Source: Shewanella sp. NIFS-20-20 (lineage in GTDB: Bacteria > Pseudomonadota > Gammaproteobacteria > Enterobacterales > Shewanellaceae). Taken from it: DNA of 54,432 nucleotides. The stretch is from NCBI RefSeq assembly GCF_019209865.1, contig NZ_JAHUTT010000023.1, positions 1 through 54,432 of the forward strand, given 5' to 3'. The stretch's first letter is position 1; every line of letters begins with the position of its first letter. The notes beneath the pieces were generated by a model. That model did not search any database. It had not been told where the DNA came from and was given only the letters and a program-made list of their open reading frames with translations. Position numbers and translations under genes: made by a program. This document shows positions 10,031-18,241 of the stretch, piece by piece.

Positions 10031-10444
10031 TTATGGCTCCATTAAAATTTGGGTTTGACTAATTTTTTGTGCCTGTAACATGGCAAGCAATTGCAGCAAC
10101 AACTGCACTTCAGCCTGCTTGTCGGCGGCAACTATCACTTCAAGTTCTGGCTCCAAAGTTAAGCGCCGCACAACTTCAGCACTAAAATCACTAAAGGCTT
10201 CATACCTGTGGCCATCAATCGCCCAGTACGGCGCCTTTGCCATCACATTCACACTGATATTGGGCTTAGGCGCTAATATTTGCGCCTGCTCGCCACCGTT
10301 CGTGGGGACATCAACTGGCAAAGCTAATAATTGGGTGTTGGCGGTCAGCATCAGAAACACTAACAAGATGAAAATGATGTCGATAAGCGCGGTTAAATCT
10401 ATGCTGAGTTCTTGATTATCAGCGTCTTTATCAAGCTCTATCAC
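10031..10444 (-). CDS. exbD: TonB-system proton-channel subunit ExbD
   Basis: 137-aa inner-membrane protein with one N-terminal helix (LTALIDIIFILLVFLMLTA, residues 17-35) containing the proton-carrying aspartate of DIIFILLVF, and a periplasmic domain. With ExbB it uses the proton gradient to energise TonB. Its GTG start overlaps the exbB stop as GTGA, so translation is coupled. Dedicated to the heme locus by position. Confidence 0.93.
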   Translation of the reverse strand: MIELDKDADNQELSIDLTALIDIIFILLVFLMLTANTQLLALPVDVPTNGGEQAQILAPKPNISVNVMAKAPYWAIDGHRYEAFSDFSAEVVRRLTLEPELEVIVAADKQAEVQLLLQLLAMLQAQKISQTQILMEP

Positions 10445-11115
10445 TGCGCGCCTCCGTGATATACAGCAAGATCTGGTGTTAACCCCGCCTTGCTATGCAC
10501 GCCATCAAGCCATAAATTAAGCTCAGTTAAGCCATGCCCGGTGCGCCGACATGTATCGACCACCCAAATATTCATGATTTGTGAAAACGTTAGAGCAGGC
10601 AGCGCAATCACTAAGCCTGCGGCCGTAGTATTCATGGCAAGGCCAAGACCTGCGCTTAACATGGCGGGAGTAATGGGGCCAGCGCTCTGGCCTAAACCCG
10701 CAAACATGTCAATGAGGCCAAGCACAGTCCCTAACAGGCCAAGTAAAGGACTGATGACACCAATGGCTTGTAGCACCTTGATACCAAACAATAATTGCCG
10801 CTGCTCTTTGGCTAGCCATAAGGTCATTAAGGCTTCGCGATCACGGCGGTGATGGGGTTTGCTATGCAGCAAGATTAGGCTGCCTCGAGCCAACATGTCT
10901 TGGCGCCTACTGGCGCAAGACTCAAGCTTATCAATGGCTAAACTTGAAACCTTAACCGCAATGATTTGCTGCAATTGCTGACGAAAAAATTGAGGTCGAT
11001 GGCGTAAATTAACCAGCATAAATGCCAAGCGCTCAATAATAATGACCAAGGTCACTAAAGCGCAGCAGACTAGCGGCCAAGTAAGCACGCCTAGATTGAG
11101 ATCAGCAACTAACAT
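10441..11115 (-). CDS. exbB: TonB-system proton-channel subunit ExbB
   Basis: MotA/TolQ/ExbB family protein, 224 aa, with three hydrophobic helices: near residues 11-32, then QAIGVISPLLGLLGTVLGLIDMF, then MNTTAAGLVIALPALTF. The first periplasmic part is short, as in the compact ExbB of heme/iron TonB systems. ATG is preceded by AAGGAAATTCA. 12 bases after tonB. Confidence 0.93.
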   Translation of the reverse strand: MLVADLNLGVLTWPLVCCALVTLVIIIERLAFMLVNLRHRPQFFRQQLQQIIAVKVSSLAIDKLESCASRRQDMLARGSLILLHSKPHHRRDREALMTLWLAKEQRQLLFGIKVLQAIGVISPLLGLLGTVLGLIDMFAGLGQSAGPITPAMLSAGLGLAMNTTAAGLVIALPALTFSQIMNIWVVDTCRRTGHGLTELNLWLDGVHSKAGLTPDLAVYHGGAQ

Positions 11116-11127
11116 TGAATTTCCTTA

Positions 11128-11985
11128 CTAATTTAGAGCGAAACGAACCGGCACTTCGACGCGAAACAAACCCGCGCTTAAGTGATTAGGTGCCAAAAAA
11201 TGCCATTTTTTTACCGCGGCCAGTGCCGCCTCATCTAATACTCGATGACCACTGCTAGTCAGTACAGACAGCGATTGCGCTTGACCATAGTGGTTAAAGA
11301 ACACTTCAAGCTGCACTGTGCCTTCAAGGCCACGCTTTCTTGCTAATTTGGGATACGTCGGCAGCGTTGGTTCACTGGCATAATCTGCCTGACTGAGTGA
11401 CACCGGCGCCGCCTTTGATTGAGGCTGAGATAAATACTGAGGTTGCGCATTGGCGCGACGGTCTAACATTGAATTTGGCATGCGACTTGAGGCAGTTAAC
11501 GGTTCAACCCAATTAACTTTTGCGGCCTCATTAAGCGCAAATGCACTCTCATTAAGCACTGTCGTATCCTCGTTATCTTGGACAGTTTCAGTCGCTGGCG
11601 CATTTTTACTGATCTGAACCTTAGGTCGATCGTCACTGGTGAATGGCTTTGATGGCACTGAGCGCTCAGAGGTAATTTCAGGCTTAGTTGCCGGCTTATG
11701 AACCCTTGTCTCGAGTGGTTTTTCTACCGTTTTACTCACTATTGAGCGGCTTGATGAGGTTGGTGCGCTTAACGCATGCGCATGCGAAACGGCAGCAACT
11801 ATTGGTTCAGATGCTGTCTCAGATTTTACCTGAATCGTTGCCGCAGTTAACTGCAATTGCAATCTTTGGCTTACCTCATGGCCTAACCCAGATTTAATGA
11901 CCATAGGCTCTGAGTGCTGGGCAAATGCGATAGCGCACAATGCCAGCGCCATGGGCGAACATAATAAATAGCGTTTAGGCGTCAC
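11128..11985 (-). CDS. tonB: TonB energy-transducing protein
   Basis: 285-aa protein with an N-terminal hydrophobic anchor (LLCSPMALALCAIAFA), a long variable periplasmic region rich in Lys, Pro, Ser and Thr, and a C-terminal TonB domain (about residues 205-285: PTYPKLARKRGLEGTVQLEV, VLDEAALAAVKKWHFLAP, VEVPVRFALN). It should contact the TonB box of the divergent receptor. GTG start with GGGAGAG upstream. First gene of the minus-strand heme operon. The anchor is less hydrophobic than usual and has an early cysteine. Confidence 0.9.
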   Translation of the reverse strand: MTPKRYLLCSPMALALCAIAFAQHSEPMVIKSGLGHEVSQRLQLQLTAATIQVKSETASEPIVAAVSHAHALSAPTSSSRSIVSKTVEKPLETRVHKPATKPEITSERSVPSKPFTSDDRPKVQISKNAPATETVQDNEDTTVLNESAFALNEAAKVNWVEPLTASSRMPNSMLDRRANAQPQYLSQPQSKAAPVSLSQADYASEPTLPTYPKLARKRGLEGTVQLEVFFNHYGQAQSLSVLTSSGHRVLDEAALAAVKKWHFLAPNHLSAGLFRVEVPVRFALN

Positions 11986-12232
11986 AGCGCACTCTCCCAG
12001 CCAAAAATAACCAAGTATCCCTATCCGTGCTTTTAGGCATGCAAACTTCCATGCTAATCACCACTCCAAGTTGCTGCCACATGAGCTAAACCACATGAAT
12101 TAATGCCGCGCTAGCAAGGACTCAAGTGTTAGTTTCTCAATCAAAATCAATCACTATCTCACCCTTAACAGCAGCTTATGCCCAAGCTTTCGCTAATTAA
12201 GATACTCAAGCATTAGCTTAAATGCAAATGCA

Positions 12233-12269
12233 AATGCAAATAATTATCATTTGATCTATTATTTGCATT
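12233..12269. repeat. 12-bp perfect inverted repeat in the heme control region
   Basis: AATGCAAATAAT (12233-12244) is repeated in reverse as ATTATTTGCATT (12258-12269), 13 bases apart. Three direct copies of AAATGC lead into it (12220-12237). The Fur-like box lies within the structure, so this may be an extended or double operator for the divergent heme operons. Confidence 0.7.
12236..12254 (+). promoter_or_regulatory. Fur-box-like site
   Basis: The 19-base stretch with core AATAATTATCATTTG matches the classical Fur consensus at 12 of 19 positions by eye. It lies 130 bases before the receptor start and 250 bases before tonB on the other strand, so iron-bound Fur could repress both operons. 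Confidence 0.6.
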
Positions 12270-12385
12270 AAAGTACAGTGCGAGATGTTCGAGTGAACAC
12301 TGCCAATAACGCCCAGCCACTGTGGAACAACAAGGCTGAGGCTTATCGCTACTGCGCTGATTTTAATGATAAAAGGATATTGTAC

Positions 12386-14425
12386 ATGTCGGTAAAACCT
12401 CTGACCTTGGCCGTTTTAGCAGGACTTAATCTCATCCCTTTGGCTCATGCCACCAGTCCAAATCAAACACTGACTGAAGTCTTAGTCAGCGCAAGTCGCA
12501 TTGAAGAGCAAGCCTCAGATTCAAGTCGCTCGGTCGCTGTGATAGATGAGCAAGAAATCGCAGTGACTCAACCTCAGTCTGTTCCACAAGCGCTCACAGG
12601 GGCTGCCAACGTCAATGTGACCAATGGCCCAAGAGCGAGCAGTCAAGGCGTTGAAATTCGTGGTATTGGCGGTGATAGAGTGCTGCAAACTGTTGATGGC
12701 ACTAGGCAAAACGCCAGTTCAGGCCATAGAGGCACCTACTTTTTAGATCCAGAAATGCTCAAATCCATCGAAATCATTCGCGGCCCGGCCAGCAGCCTGT
12801 GGGGCAGCGGCGCCATTGGCGGCGTAGTGGCGCAAAATACCCGTTCAGCTAAAGATTTTTTAGAGGACGAGCAATCATTCGGCGGGTATATCAAGCAAGG
12901 TTATGAAGCCAATGGTGATAGAACCAAAACCAGCGGTGCACTCTTTGGACAAGATGATGCTTGGGATTGGTTAGTCAATGGTGCTTACTTTGATGGGAAT
13001 AACATTGATTTAGGTAATGGCCAGCAATTACAACACAGTGGTAATAATGGTTATTCGTCAATGGCTAAACTTGGCTGGCAAGCCAATAATCTTAATCGCC
13101 TGCAATTAACGGGGCGCGTTAATCAGATTAATGAACTGGTTCCAAGTAACCCTGGTGCAAACGTTGGCCGCAGCGTCCCCTTAGTGCAGCGCAAAACTGA
13201 CGATAAGCACCTTAGTCTTGATTATCAGTTCCAATCCAGCAGCAGTGCGTTACTCGATGGCAATGCCAAGCTGTATTACAACCAAGCTAAGTATGATGAA
13301 CAGCGCATCTCGCTTAAACAAACCGACAACACTGACTATCAAACCTTAGGCCTTAGCTTGGTAAATCGCTCACGCTTTGGCGAGCTAGCCTTTATTTACG
13401 GTCTTGATGGCTATCAAGATAAATTATTGACAGTGCGCGATGATAGCGGCCAAGTAGGCCAGCGCCCCGATGATATTGACGCCAACGCTAAGGTTTGGGG
13501 TAGCTTTATTCAGGCCGATATTCCGCTGTTTAAGCTGGTCACCTTAAGCCCAGCATTAAGATACGATAGCTTTCACAACACCAGTGACAGCTTAGATTTA
13601 TCCAGTCGTGATGATAAATGGTCGCCCTCGGTGGGGCTTACTTGGAAAACCGCTCAATGGCTCACGCTAAGCGCTCGTTACGATCAGGCGTTTCGCTCCC
13701 CGAGCATGACAGAGATGTTCTCAACCGGTAGCCATTACTGCATACCACCCATCCAGGGGTTTTTACCCAATGGATTATGTAACCGCTTTAAAATCAATCC
13801 CGACCTTCAGGCCGAAACCGCGCGCAATAAAGAGTTAAAAATGCAAGTGCAGTTAAACGAGCTCATGGGTGATGATGACTTAAGCTTGAGCCTTAACTTA
13901 TTTCGCAATGACATCGATGACTTCATTATTCAGCAAGTTGAAAATCCACTCATGGGCATACCAGGCTTTGAGCAAACAACCACTTGGAATAACGTGCAAG
14001 ACGCGAAATTACAAGGTTTTGAATTTAATGCGCGCTATCGCATCTTGCAAACACGCCTAAGTCTCGACTATGGTCAAACTCAAGGCACAGATGACGCCAC
14101 CGGCGAATATCTAGAGAGCATTCCGGCGAATAAGCTCACCATCGATTTAAGCCAAGGCCTGTGGAGTAACGATATCACTCTTGGCACGCGCTACATGTAT
14201 ACCGCAAGCCAAAATAAGCTGCCAAGTGCTTCAAACCACACTGACTTTGACGCTTATGGATTATGGGACGTCTATGTCGCGTGGGAGCCATCAAGTGGCA
14301 GCTTAAACGGTTTACGTCTTGATGCTGGGATAGACAATTTAACCGATGAGTATTACCGCCAAGCATGGCAAACCTTGTACTCCCCAGGCCGTAATGTCAA
14401 ATTATCCGCGCGCTTTACTTTTTAA
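12386..14425 (+). CDS. hutA: TonB-dependent heme/hemoglobin receptor
   Basis: Outer-membrane receptor of 679 aa. It has a signal peptide (MSVKPLTLAVLAGLNLIPLAHA), a TonB-box-like start (LTEVLVSASR), a plug domain (about 35-150, RGIGGDRVLQTVDGTRQNA and RGPASSLWGSGAIGGVV) and a 22-strand barrel ending in an aromatic residue (KLSARFTF). The stretch QAFRSPSMTEMFSTGSHYC followed by NPDL corresponds to the FRAP/NPNL region of heme receptors, slightly altered (FRSP, NPDL). ATG 12386 has AAAAGGAT upstream; a longer GTG-initiated reading would lack a signal at its start. Could also be named hugA or hmuR. Confidence 0.92.
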   Translation: MSVKPLTLAVLAGLNLIPLAHATSPNQTLTEVLVSASRIEEQASDSSRSVAVIDEQEIAVTQPQSVPQALTGAANVNVTNGPRASSQGVEIRGIGGDRVLQTVDGTRQNASSGHRGTYFLDPEMLKSIEIIRGPASSLWGSGAIGGVVAQNTRSAKDFLEDEQSFGGYIKQGYEANGDRTKTSGALFGQDDAWDWLVNGAYFDGNNIDLGNGQQLQHSGNNGYSSMAKLGWQANNLNRLQLTGRVNQINELVPSNPGANVGRSVPLVQRKTDDKHLSLDYQFQSSSSALLDGNAKLYYNQAKYDEQRISLKQTDNTDYQTLGLSLVNRSRFGELAFIYGLDGYQDKLLTVRDDSGQVGQRPDDIDANAKVWGSFIQADIPLFKLVTLSPALRYDSFHNTSDSLDLSSRDDKWSPSVGLTWKTAQWLTLSARYDQAFRSPSMTEMFSTGSHYCIPPIQGFLPNGLCNRFKINPDLQAETARNKELKMQVQLNELMGDDDLSLSLNLFRNDIDDFIIQQVENPLMGIPGFEQTTTWNNVQDAKLQGFEFNARYRILQTRLSLDYGQTQGTDDATGEYLESIPANKLTIDLSQGLWSNDITLGTRYMYTASQNKLPSASNHTDFDAYGLWDVYVAWEPSSGSLNGLRLDAGIDNLTDEYYRQAWQTLYSPGRNVKLSARFTF

Positions 14426-14433
14426 GGCTCACT

Positions 14434-14946
14434 ATGAATATGATCAACCACCACATAATGGCCACCTTGCAGACAGAGCCTCATACAAGCCCAAGTGATC
14501 TCGCCCAACAGCTTGAAGTCAGTGAACTCTTGATTTATCAGCATTTACCGCCTGAACAAGTGCATTGGCTGCCAAGCGCGCTAGCGCAAAAGTTACTTGA
14601 AGCCCTGCCAGAGTGGGGCAACTTAATGACCATAGTGCAGCTCGCAGGTAATGTTTTTGAATTTAAAGGCCCTTTCCCTAAAGGCAAACTCGGGCACGGG
14701 TATTTTAATCTCTACAGTAAGCACGATGGCATGTATGGCCACTTGTTACTGTCAAGCTTTGCCGCCATTGCGCTCGTAAGCCGCCCTCTTCGCGGGCGAG
14801 CAAGCCATGCCATCTGCTTTTTTGCGGCCAGTGGCGATGTCATTTTCAAGATTTATTTAGGGCGAGATCAAGCGGGAGAAATATTCCCAGAACAAGTACA
14901 CAATTTCAATCAACTTAAACAGTTAACCGCAGACTGTTCAATCTAA
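14434..14946 (+). CDS. hutX: Cytoplasmic heme-utilization protein HutX
   Basis: 170-aa HutX/HuvX-family protein. The family binds heme in the cytoplasm and passes it to HutZ. Recognisable parts: VQLAGNVFEFKGPFPKGKLGHGYFNLYS (about residues 70-97) and SHAICFFAASGDVIFKIYLGRD (near 130-150). It starts eight bases after the receptor stop, so it is co-transcribed; AAGGCTCACT lies before the ATG. Confidence 0.92.
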   Translation: MNMINHHIMATLQTEPHTSPSDLAQQLEVSELLIYQHLPPEQVHWLPSALAQKLLEALPEWGNLMTIVQLAGNVFEFKGPFPKGKLGHGYFNLYSKHDGMYGHLLLSSFAAIALVSRPLRGRASHAICFFAASGDVIFKIYLGRDQAGEIFPEQVHNFNQLKQLTADCSI

Positions 14947-14995
14947 ATCATAGCAACTGACGGCTCGCCGCAGTGCAGGACAAATAGAGGCCACA

Positions 14996-15574
14996 ATGAC
15001 AACCCGTATTGAACAACGCATCGATGAACAGCAGGCTGAAAACCACAAGCAAGAACGTTTAGCCAGTAAGCTATTGCCTGAAATTAATCAATTTAAACAC
15101 AGCCGCCATACCTTGCAGCTCGCCACTTGCGATCAACATGGTTTACCTAACGCAAGCTATGCGCCTTTTGCATTGGCAGATAAAGGTTTTTATATTCTGG
15201 TTAGCGATATGGCGCGCCACGGCATGAATCTAAAGCAATCATCCTTAGTGTCTGTCATGCTGCTTGAAGACGAAAACGAAGCCAAAACCGTATTTGCGCG
15301 CAAGCGTCTTACCTTTGATGCTCATGCCAAATGCATTGGCCGCGATAACCCTGATTTTAACTTAGGGGTTGCCGCCTTAACCGCGCGATTTGGCGACATG
15401 AGCGCAGAACTTGCCGCCCTGGCCGATTTTAATCTTTATCAATTAAGGCCGCAGCAAGGTCTGTACGTTAAAGGCTTCGGCCAAGCATTTAAGCTAAGTG
15501 GTGATGAGTTATTAGAAGTGAGTTGGCAAAACGCAGGTCAACATGGCGTAGCGCAATCCCTTAGCCCAGCGTAA
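14996..15574 (+). CDS. hutZ: Heme-utilization/degradation protein HutZ
   Basis: 192-aa member of the HugZ/HutZ split-barrel family related to pyridoxamine-phosphate oxidases. Vibrio HutZ breaks heme oxidatively to release iron. Visible: ASKLLPEINQFKHSRHTLQLAT, PNASYAPFAL, RLTFDAHAKCIGRDN and the C-terminal GLYVKGFGQAFKL. A histidine in the tail (AGQHG) could be the proximal heme ligand known from HutZ, but the alignment there is uncertain. Third gene of the receptor operon, 49 bases after hutX. Confidence 0.92.
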   Translation: MTTRIEQRIDEQQAENHKQERLASKLLPEINQFKHSRHTLQLATCDQHGLPNASYAPFALADKGFYILVSDMARHGMNLKQSSLVSVMLLEDENEAKTVFARKRLTFDAHAKCIGRDNPDFNLGVAALTARFGDMSAELAALADFNLYQLRPQQGLYVKGFGQAFKLSGDELLEVSWQNAGQHGVAQSLSPA

Positions 15575-15877
15575 TTCATACCGATAGCGCTAGAGCCTAG
15601 ACCCGTGCTGATACCCGTGGTGGCTCTCGCGTTATTCCTGTCATGGCACTGTTGCTATGCGCCCGCCCTTCTTGCACACTGATGCATTATCCATCATCTG
15701 AACATAATGAAAACACTCACGCCTAACCGCGCAAACTAGTGTCATAATGCCTTTGTGTAACAAGCCATCTATGTTTAACAAGCTCTCTGTGTTCAATAAC
15801 GTAGCCATCTGCAACCCTATTCACCTAAACACGCCCAGACGTCAGTTAAGTGCCTGCACTATCGCCAAGGAGACCGA
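15575..15877 (+). other. Intergenic stretch between hutZ and the ABC exporter
   Basis: 303 bases with no recognised gene, terminator or clear promoter. An open frame of 44 codons (15747-15881) ends in TGA overlapping the ATG of the ABC gene as ATGA and carries its ribosome site AAGGAG; the part 15757-15810 is a loose 18-base repetition around AACAAG. It lacks its own ribosome site, so I do not call it a gene. Confidence 0.4.
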
Positions 15878-17779
15878 ATGAGTGAATCGAACCACTTAAG
15901 CTCAACAGAATCAGTCAAAGTAAGCGCGCCCACTACGGGGCAGAATAAAACAATAAATCAACCACCTGACACTGCGCGCATTCCCCTTAAAAACACGTCT
16001 GCGGTACTGCGTTGGATTGCAGCATTTCTGAAGCCTTATCGTTATAAAGTCATCGCCGCCTTAGTGTGTTTATTGATTGGTTCACTGACTTGGTTATCTC
16101 TCGGCCAAGGTGTGCGACTGCTGGTCGATGAAGGGTTTACTCAGGGGGCCAGTCAGCAACTCAATCGAATTATGCTGGCTCTACTCGCCATCATCACCAT
16201 CAGTAGTATTGCGGTTTTTTGCCGATTTTATCTGATGAGCTGGCTGGGTGAACGGGTCAGTAATGATATCAGATGTTTGGTTTACCAGCGCTTGTTATCC
16301 TTACCCCCCGCATTTTTTGCCAAGGCGCGCACCGGCGAGGTGATATCGCGTTTCACCGCGGATACTACCTTAATCCAAACCGTCATTGGTTCGAGTTTTT
16401 CCATGGCCTTACGTTCCAGTGTCACCGTGATGGGCGGCATCATCATGATGGCCTTTACTAGTTGGCAACTAACAGGCTTGGTGTTGCTGGCGGTCCCCAT
16501 AGTGTTAGGTCCAATAGTACTGCTGGGACAGCGGGTTAGAAACTTATCACGCACCAGCCAAGATAAAGTGGCCGATCTCGGCGCTTATATCGACGAGACC
16601 TTGCACGAAATTCACACGGTGCAAGCCTATGGGCATGAAGCCATAGATAAAGCTCATTTTACCGGACAAACCCAAGCCATCATGCAGGCAGCCTCCGCCC
16701 GCATTAAATACCGTGCCTTTTTGATTGCCATCGTGTTGTTTCTATCAATTGCGGCAATTGTCTCTGTGACTTGGTTCGGCGCATTTCAAGTGATGAATGG
16801 CGCCATCAGTGGTGGGGATTTATCAGCCTTCTTATTTTATGCGGTGATGGTCGCCGCAGCGATGGCAACCATTAGTGAAGTGTTTAGCGATATTCAACAT
16901 GCCGCCGGCGCCGCTGAGCGCTTAATTGAATTGGCGCACACCCAAAGCGAACTGGTAGAACGAGCTCAACCTCAAGCCTTGCCTGCAAATACTCCACTGG
17001 ATATTGGATTTGATAATGTAACATTTAGCTACCCAGGCCAAGCAAACAATCAAGTATTTAATCAACTGAGTTTAACCATCAAGGCTGGTAAACGGATTGC
17101 TTTAGTGGGCCCAAGCGGTGCAGGGAAAAGTAGCTTATTTAGCTTGTTGCAGCGCTTTTATGATATCCAACAAGGCAGTATTACGTTAGCAGGGATACCT
17201 ATCGACGCGCTCAGCTTATCGACCTTACGCCAACAGTTTGCCTTAGTGCCGCAAGATCCAGTGATATTTGCCACCAGTGTGCTCGAAAATGTTCGCTATG
17301 GTCGCCCAGATGCCACGGAAGATGATGTCATACATGCCTGTATTGCTGCCCGAGTCGATGAATTTATTGATGAATTTAATGAAGGGTATCAAACCTATTT
17401 AGGCGAGCGCGGCATCCGATTATCCGGTGGCCAAAAACAACGAATTGCCATCGCAAGAGCGCTACTGGCCGACCGCCCTATTTTATTACTTGATGAAGCC
17501 ACCAGTGCCCTCGATGCCATCAGTGAAATCAAGGTCAAACAAGCGCTTGATGAGCTGATGCTAGATAAAACTAGCATCATCATTGCTCACCGCCTAAGCA
17601 CAGTGATTAATGCCGATTGCATTATTGTGCTGGAGCAGGGCCACATTGTTGCCAGTGGCACCCATCACGAACTGATGCAAAGCTCGCCCTTGTATCATGA
17701 CTTTGCTAGCTTACAATTATTAGATGAACAGCATCCCGACTATCAAGCTGCCGCAGGCCTTGCCAGCGCCCGCCAGTGA
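15878..17779 (+). CDS. ABC exporter, fused permease and ATPase (MsbA/LmrA type)
   Basis: 633-aa half-transporter, expected to work as a homodimer. About 45 N-terminal polar residues precede a six-helix membrane domain (about 48-345; coupling segment YIDETLHEIHTVQAYGHE), then a nucleotide-binding domain with Walker A GPSGAGKSS, Q-loop LVPQDPVIF, signature LSGGQKQRIAIARAL, Walker B PILLLDEATSALD and H-loop IIIAHRLSTV. ATG is preceded by AAGGAGACCGA. The substrate cannot be told from sequence; lipids, peptides or drugs are all possible. A decayed iron-type ATPase gene follows directly. Confidence 0.92.
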   Translation: MSESNHLSSTESVKVSAPTTGQNKTINQPPDTARIPLKNTSAVLRWIAAFLKPYRYKVIAALVCLLIGSLTWLSLGQGVRLLVDEGFTQGASQQLNRIMLALLAIITISSIAVFCRFYLMSWLGERVSNDIRCLVYQRLLSLPPAFFAKARTGEVISRFTADTTLIQTVIGSSFSMALRSSVTVMGGIIMMAFTSWQLTGLVLLAVPIVLGPIVLLGQRVRNLSRTSQDKVADLGAYIDETLHEIHTVQAYGHEAIDKAHFTGQTQAIMQAASARIKYRAFLIAIVLFLSIAAIVSVTWFGAFQVMNGAISGGDLSAFLFYAVMVAAAMATISEVFSDIQHAAGAAERLIELAHTQSELVERAQPQALPANTPLDIGFDNVTFSYPGQANNQVFNQLSLTIKAGKRIALVGPSGAGKSSLFSLLQRFYDIQQGSITLAGIPIDALSLSTLRQQFALVPQDPVIFATSVLENVRYGRPDATEDDVIHACIAARVDEFIDEFNEGYQTYLGERGIRLSGGQKQRIAIARALLADRPILLLDEATSALDAISEIKVKQALDELMLDKTSIIIAHRLSTVINADCIIVLEQGHIVASGTHHELMQSSPLYHDFASLQLLDEQHPDYQAAAGLASARQ

Positions 17780-17785
17780 GACAGC

Positions 17786-18171
17786 ATGCCAGCAATACTC
17801 GAGATTTCAAAGCTTCAGTCAGGGTTTGAAGATCCCCTCACAGCCTAACGGCTAAGTTATGTGCTGGCAGGCATTTAACCCTCATAGGGGACTCTGGTTG
17901 CGGTAAAACAAGCTTGCTTAAAGTGCTGGCGGGCTTAGCGCCTCCGGCGACAGGCACAATCACTTGGCAAGGACAAACCATCACCTCGGCCAACGTCAAT
18001 TCTTGGCGCCAATGCTGCAGTTACCTGCCCCAGCGCGCCGAGTGTAGTAATGACAGTATTATCAATAACATTCTCTGGCCATGGCAGCGGCTCACATTGC
18101 CTTCCCCCAGCCTTAGTCGTATTGAACAAGCGTTGCGACCTTTGCGGCTTGCGACGCTTGATTTGCGCTAA
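17786..18171 (+). pseudogene. FetA/YbbL-like ABC ATPase, frameshifted and truncated
   Basis: The reading MPAILEISKLQSGFEDPL runs into TAA at 17846, and the frame resumes at about 17845 as LTAKLCAGRHLTLIGDSGCGKTSLLKVLAGL, with an intact Walker A. It continues through SYLPQRAECSNDSIINNILWPWQ, similar to the Q-loop region of FetA (iron exporter ATPase YbbL), and stops at 18171 before the signature and Walker B motifs. One frameshift plus loss of the C-terminal half makes it non-functional. No FetB permease gene follows. Confidence 0.8.
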
Positions 18172-18241
18172 ACGCTTTATCTTTGATGACTACCAACGGT
18201 TACGCATTCACTTGCCAAGCCGTTAATCCTAAGCCTATGCC

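Noticed and set aside
12278..12385. 36-codon extension of the heme receptor from an upstream GTG
   Set aside because: It would place a polar segment before a good signal peptide, and the AAAAGGAT site fits ATG 12386.
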